Shown here: in pieces, positions 5,707-7,015 of the stretch | Numbering within the stretch: the first letter of the stretch is position 1 | How the letters are laid out: each line of letters begins with the position of its first letter | Origin: an uncultured Eubacterium sp. | Lineage (GTDB): Bacteria > Bacillota > Clostridia > Lachnospirales > Lachnospiraceae | Reading direction: 5' to 3' | NCBI GenBank assembly: GCA_934358495.1 | Contig: CAKRKO010000108.1 | Coordinates: forward strand, 1 to 7,015 | Length of the DNA: 7,015 nucleotides | The notes under the pieces: model-generated | Told to the model about the DNA's origin: nothing | Seen by the model: only the letters and a program-made list of their open reading frames with translations | The model's database searches: none | Program-made: the position numbers and the translations under genes

Positions 5707-6267
5707 TTATACTCGTGATAAGTACTCGCCTGTTCTTGTATCAATTTTGATAACATCGCCTTCATTTACGAATAACGGAACATATACAGTAGCACCAGTC
5801 TCAACTGTAGCAGGTTTTGTAGCGCCTGTAGCTGTATCGCCTTTGAAGCCTGGCTCTGTCTCTGTAATAACAAGCTCAACAAACATTGGCGGCTCAACTG
5901 CGAAGATATCTCCGTTGTGAGCAAGCATTGTAACCGCCTCATTCTCTTTAACGAATTTCAGCGCATCACCGATTGCATCTGTGCTCAGAGCGATCTGATC
6001 ATATGTCTCTGTATCCATGAAGTAGTATAAATCACCGTCATTGTACAGATACTGTTTCTCAGATCTGTCAACATGTGCTGTCTCTACATCCTCTGTCGGA
6101 CGGAACGTTTTCTCTACAACACCACCGGTTTTAATATTTTTTAATCTTGTTCTGATAAAAGCTGCGCCTTTTCCAGGTTTAACGTGCTGGAAATCATCTA
6201 CTCTGTATACATTGCCTTCCAGCTCGATTGTAACACCTTTTCCGATTACCTTTCCTGCGTTTGCCAT
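5707..6267 (-). CDS. efp: Elongation factor P
   Basis: The 186-residue protein binds the ribosome next to the P-site tRNA and relieves stalling at polyproline stretches. It has the usual three beta-barrel domains: an N-terminal KOW-like domain (about 1-65) with HVKPGKGAAFIR, a central OB domain with YLYNDGDLYYFMD (74-86), and a C-terminal domain with the PVETGA-like stretch (TVETGATVYVPLF), GDVIKIDTRTGEYLSRV at the end. The conserved loop lysine is K33 in PGKG, the position modified in many bacteria; no modification gene (epmA/epmB or other) is in view. Length is normal. The start is fixed by AAGGAGG at 6276-6282, 8 nt before the ATG. A promoter of its own lies at 6348-6376 and a terminator at 5567-5605, so it is probably monocistronic. 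Confidence 0.96.
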   Translation of the reverse strand: MANAGKVIGKGVTIELEGNVYRVDDFQHVKPGKGAAFIRTRLKNIKTGGVVEKTFRPTEDVETAHVDRSEKQYLYNDGDLYYFMDTETYDQIALSTDAIGDALKFVKENEAVTMLAHNGDIFAVEPPMFVELVITETEPGFKGDTATGATKPATVETGATVYVPLFVNEGDVIKIDTRTGEYLSRV

Positions 6268-6311
6268 TCAAAAATCCTCCTTGTATGTTAAGACTCTCTG
6301 TCTTTTCTTCT

Positions 6312-6333
6312 ATTACCACAAACGAATGGTAAT
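6312..6333. promoter_or_regulatory. Inverted repeat in the efp leader
   Basis: ATTACCA (6312-6318) and TGGTAAT (6327-6333) form a perfect 7-bp inverted repeat around an 8-nt centre. It lies about 10 nt after the predicted efp start of transcription, where it could be an operator or a small leader hairpin. No U-run follows on either strand, so it is not a good terminator. Confidence 0.3.
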
Positions 6334-6347
6334 TATTACTTCTATCT

Positions 6348-6376
6348 ATTCTATATGAAAAACCGTGATTTTTCAA
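6348..6376 (-). promoter_or_regulatory. Predicted efp promoter
   Basis: On the minus strand TTGAAA (6371-6376) is separated by exactly 17 bp from TAGAAT (6348-6353), each 5 of 6 to consensus. The predicted start is near 6341, giving a leader of about 73 nt. A perfect 7-bp dyad (6356-6362 with 6369-6375) fills the spacer between the two boxes. That dyad could be an operator, or a weak rpiB 3' hairpin, though it has no U-tail. Confidence 0.55.
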
Positions 6377-6388
6377 CCTTTTTATGGA

Positions 6389-6826
6389 CTATTCCTCAAT
6401 TTTATGAATCATATCGATTCTTGTCTGATGACGCCCACCCTGAAACTCGGCATTTAACCATGCATCAACGATTGCTTTTGCAGTCTCGCTTCCAACGATT
6501 CTTGCACCGAATGCAATGATATTTGCATTGTTGTGCTCTTTGACAAGACGTGCTGTGACAGGCTCAGAACAAACTGCCGCGCGAACGCCTTTTACTTTAT
6601 TTGCTGCGATAGAGATACCAACGCCGGTTCCACAGATCAGCACACCTCCGTCTGCTTCACCTGCTGCTACCATACATCCGGCTTTCTTGCCGTACTCCGG
6701 ATAATTACAGCTGTCATGTGTATCGGTTCCGATATTGATCACTTCGTGACCTTTCTCTTCCAGATATGCTTTGATCTCATTTTTCAACTCTACTGCTGCA
6801 TGATCATTTCCAATTACAAGTTTCAT
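6389..6826 (-). CDS. rpiB: Ribose-5-phosphate isomerase B (RpiB/LacAB family)
   Basis: The 145-residue cytoplasmic enzyme interconverts ribose 5-phosphate and ribulose 5-phosphate (EC 5.3.1.6) in the non-oxidative pentose phosphate pathway. The family marks are clear: GNDHAAVELK with D8/H9, YPEYGKKAG (42-50), the catalytic cysteine C65 in ICGTGVGISIAANK, H98 in KEHNNAN (ring opening), and the C-terminal FQGGRHQTRIDMI with phosphate-binding arginines (R132, R136). Length is typical. GGAGG at 6835-6839 stands 8 nt before the ATG. The 121-bp gap to efp and efp's own promoter suggest separate transcription. RpiB relatives also act on allose 6-phosphate or, as LacA/LacB pairs, galactose 6-phosphate; with a single housekeeping-type copy here, ribose 5-phosphate is the most likely substrate. 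Confidence 0.93.
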   Translation of the reverse strand: MKLVIGNDHAAVELKNEIKAYLEEKGHEVINIGTDTHDSCNYPEYGKKAGCMVAAGEADGGVLICGTGVGISIAANKVKGVRAAVCSEPVTARLVKEHNNANIIAFGARIVGSETAKAIVDAWLNAEFQGGRHQTRIDMIHKIEE

Positions 6827-6867
6827 TGTTCTTTCCTCCGTATTCCCCTGTTCTTCTTTTCAGAATC

Positions 6868-6896
6868 TGTATATGATGTAAAGTGGACATTCGCAA
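6868..6896 (-). promoter_or_regulatory. Possible rpiB promoter borrowing its -35 from repeat D
   Basis: On the minus strand TTGCGA (6891-6896) and TATACA (6868-6873) are separated by 17 bp, each 4 of 6 to consensus. The -35 lies inside repeat D. The start would be near 6861, giving a 35-nt leader that includes the ribosome site. The match is modest. Confidence 0.3.
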
Positions 6897-6940
6897 TCCG
6901 CTTTCGCTACTTGCTCATGAACGCAGTCGCTTTGCTTATG
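6889..6940 (+). repeat. Short repeat D, upstream of rpiB
   Basis: This is the second copy of repeat C (5649-5700), in the same orientation, with identical runs ATTCGCAATCC, ACTTGCTCAT and TCGCTTTGCT. Unlike C it does not follow a stop codon in this window. Its right end passes straight into the perfect hairpin at 6933-6975. Confidence 0.6.
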
Positions 6941-6975
6941 TCAGTGGGAGCTTTTAACTCCCACTGACATAAGCA
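6933..6975. repeat. Perfect 18-bp inverted repeat (hairpin)
   Basis: Arms 6933-6950 and 6958-6975 are perfectly complementary over 18 bp around a 7-nt centre (CTTTTAA). Neither strand has a T-run after the stem (CCCCCC on plus, AAGCGACTG on minus), so it is not a canonical intrinsic terminator, although the stem is strong enough to form. It may be the boundary of the repeat unit containing D, or the 3' end of a gene lying beyond the right edge. Confidence 0.65.
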
Positions 6976-6990
6976 TCCCCCCTACCCACC

Positions 6991-7015
6991 GCTTAGTGCT
7001 CTACGCACTTGAAGC
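6991..7015. repeat. Bulged hairpin at the right edge, probably cut off
   Basis: GCTT-AGTGC (6991-6999) pairs with GCACT-TGAAGC (7005-7015) as a 9-bp stem with a 2-nt bulge and a 5-nt loop. It ends exactly at the window edge and may continue outward with the C-rich strand at 6976-6990. Nothing coding is visible between 6827 and here. Confidence 0.4.

Noticed and set aside
6194..6376. 60-codon minus-strand frame overlapping the efp start and promoter
   Set aside because: It has no ribosome site of its own, overlaps the efp leader in another frame, and is rich in Arg/Lys without a family match.
6533..6967. 144-codon plus-strand frame antisense to rpiB
   Set aside because: It is a shadow of rpiB extended into the repeat D region; its Cys/Phe-rich composition is typical of antisense frames.
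6933..6975. Perfect hairpin as an intrinsic terminator
   Set aside because: No T-run follows the stem on either strand; it is reported as a hairpin only.

Overview
The window looks like a chromosomal stretch from a low-to-moderate GC Clostridia bacterium, most likely of the Lachnospiraceae type. The basis is protein style (PHP-type HisK, SpoVB-like flippase, MalY/PatB aminotransferase, EF-P, RpiB), strong AGGAGG-type ribosome sites, and AT-rich spacers holding many short palindromic repeats. The genus cannot be fixed from this sequence alone.

Layout: (1) 1-12, the first four codons of a minus-strand gene, with a good ribosome site and a sigma-A-type promoter at 118-146. (2) 147-364, an AT-rich stretch in which I support no gene. 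(3) 493-1293 (+), histidinol-phosphatase HisK, with a promoter and a 12-bp palindrome upstream. (4) 1294-1779, a convergent gap holding two copies (A, 1321-1495; B, 1573-1743) of a ~170-bp element in inverted orientation. (5) 1780-2943 (-), a NifS/IscS-type cysteine desulfurase. (6) 3020-4375 (+), a SpoVB-like polysaccharide/lipid flippase whose 3' end overlaps by 44 bp (7) 4332-5501 (-), a MalY/PatB C-S lyase. (8) 5502-5706, an intrinsic terminator and a short repeat (C). (9) 5707-6267 (-), elongation factor P. (10) 6389-6826 (-), RpiB-type isomerase. (11) 6827-7015, a second copy of the short repeat (D), an 18-bp perfect hairpin and a hairpin that appears cut by the window edge.

The genes are mostly single-gene units of housekeeping metabolism: histidine synthesis, sulfur mobilisation and methionine/cysteine metabolism, envelope lipid flipping, translation and pentose phosphates. 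No defence, phage, transposase or secondary-metabolite gene is visible.

The most notable content is non-coding. Elements A and B share a core with three identical blocks of 23, 20 and 19 bp. Each is closed by its own 21-22 bp inverted arms, and the arms of A are unrelated to those of B. Each copy lies about 30 bp after a stop codon and reads in the same direction as the gene before it. This suggests either a 3'-end structured RNA with a covarying closing stem, or a non-autonomous mobile repeat that entered the loop of pre-existing terminator hairpins. The short C/D repeat shows a weaker version of the same theme.
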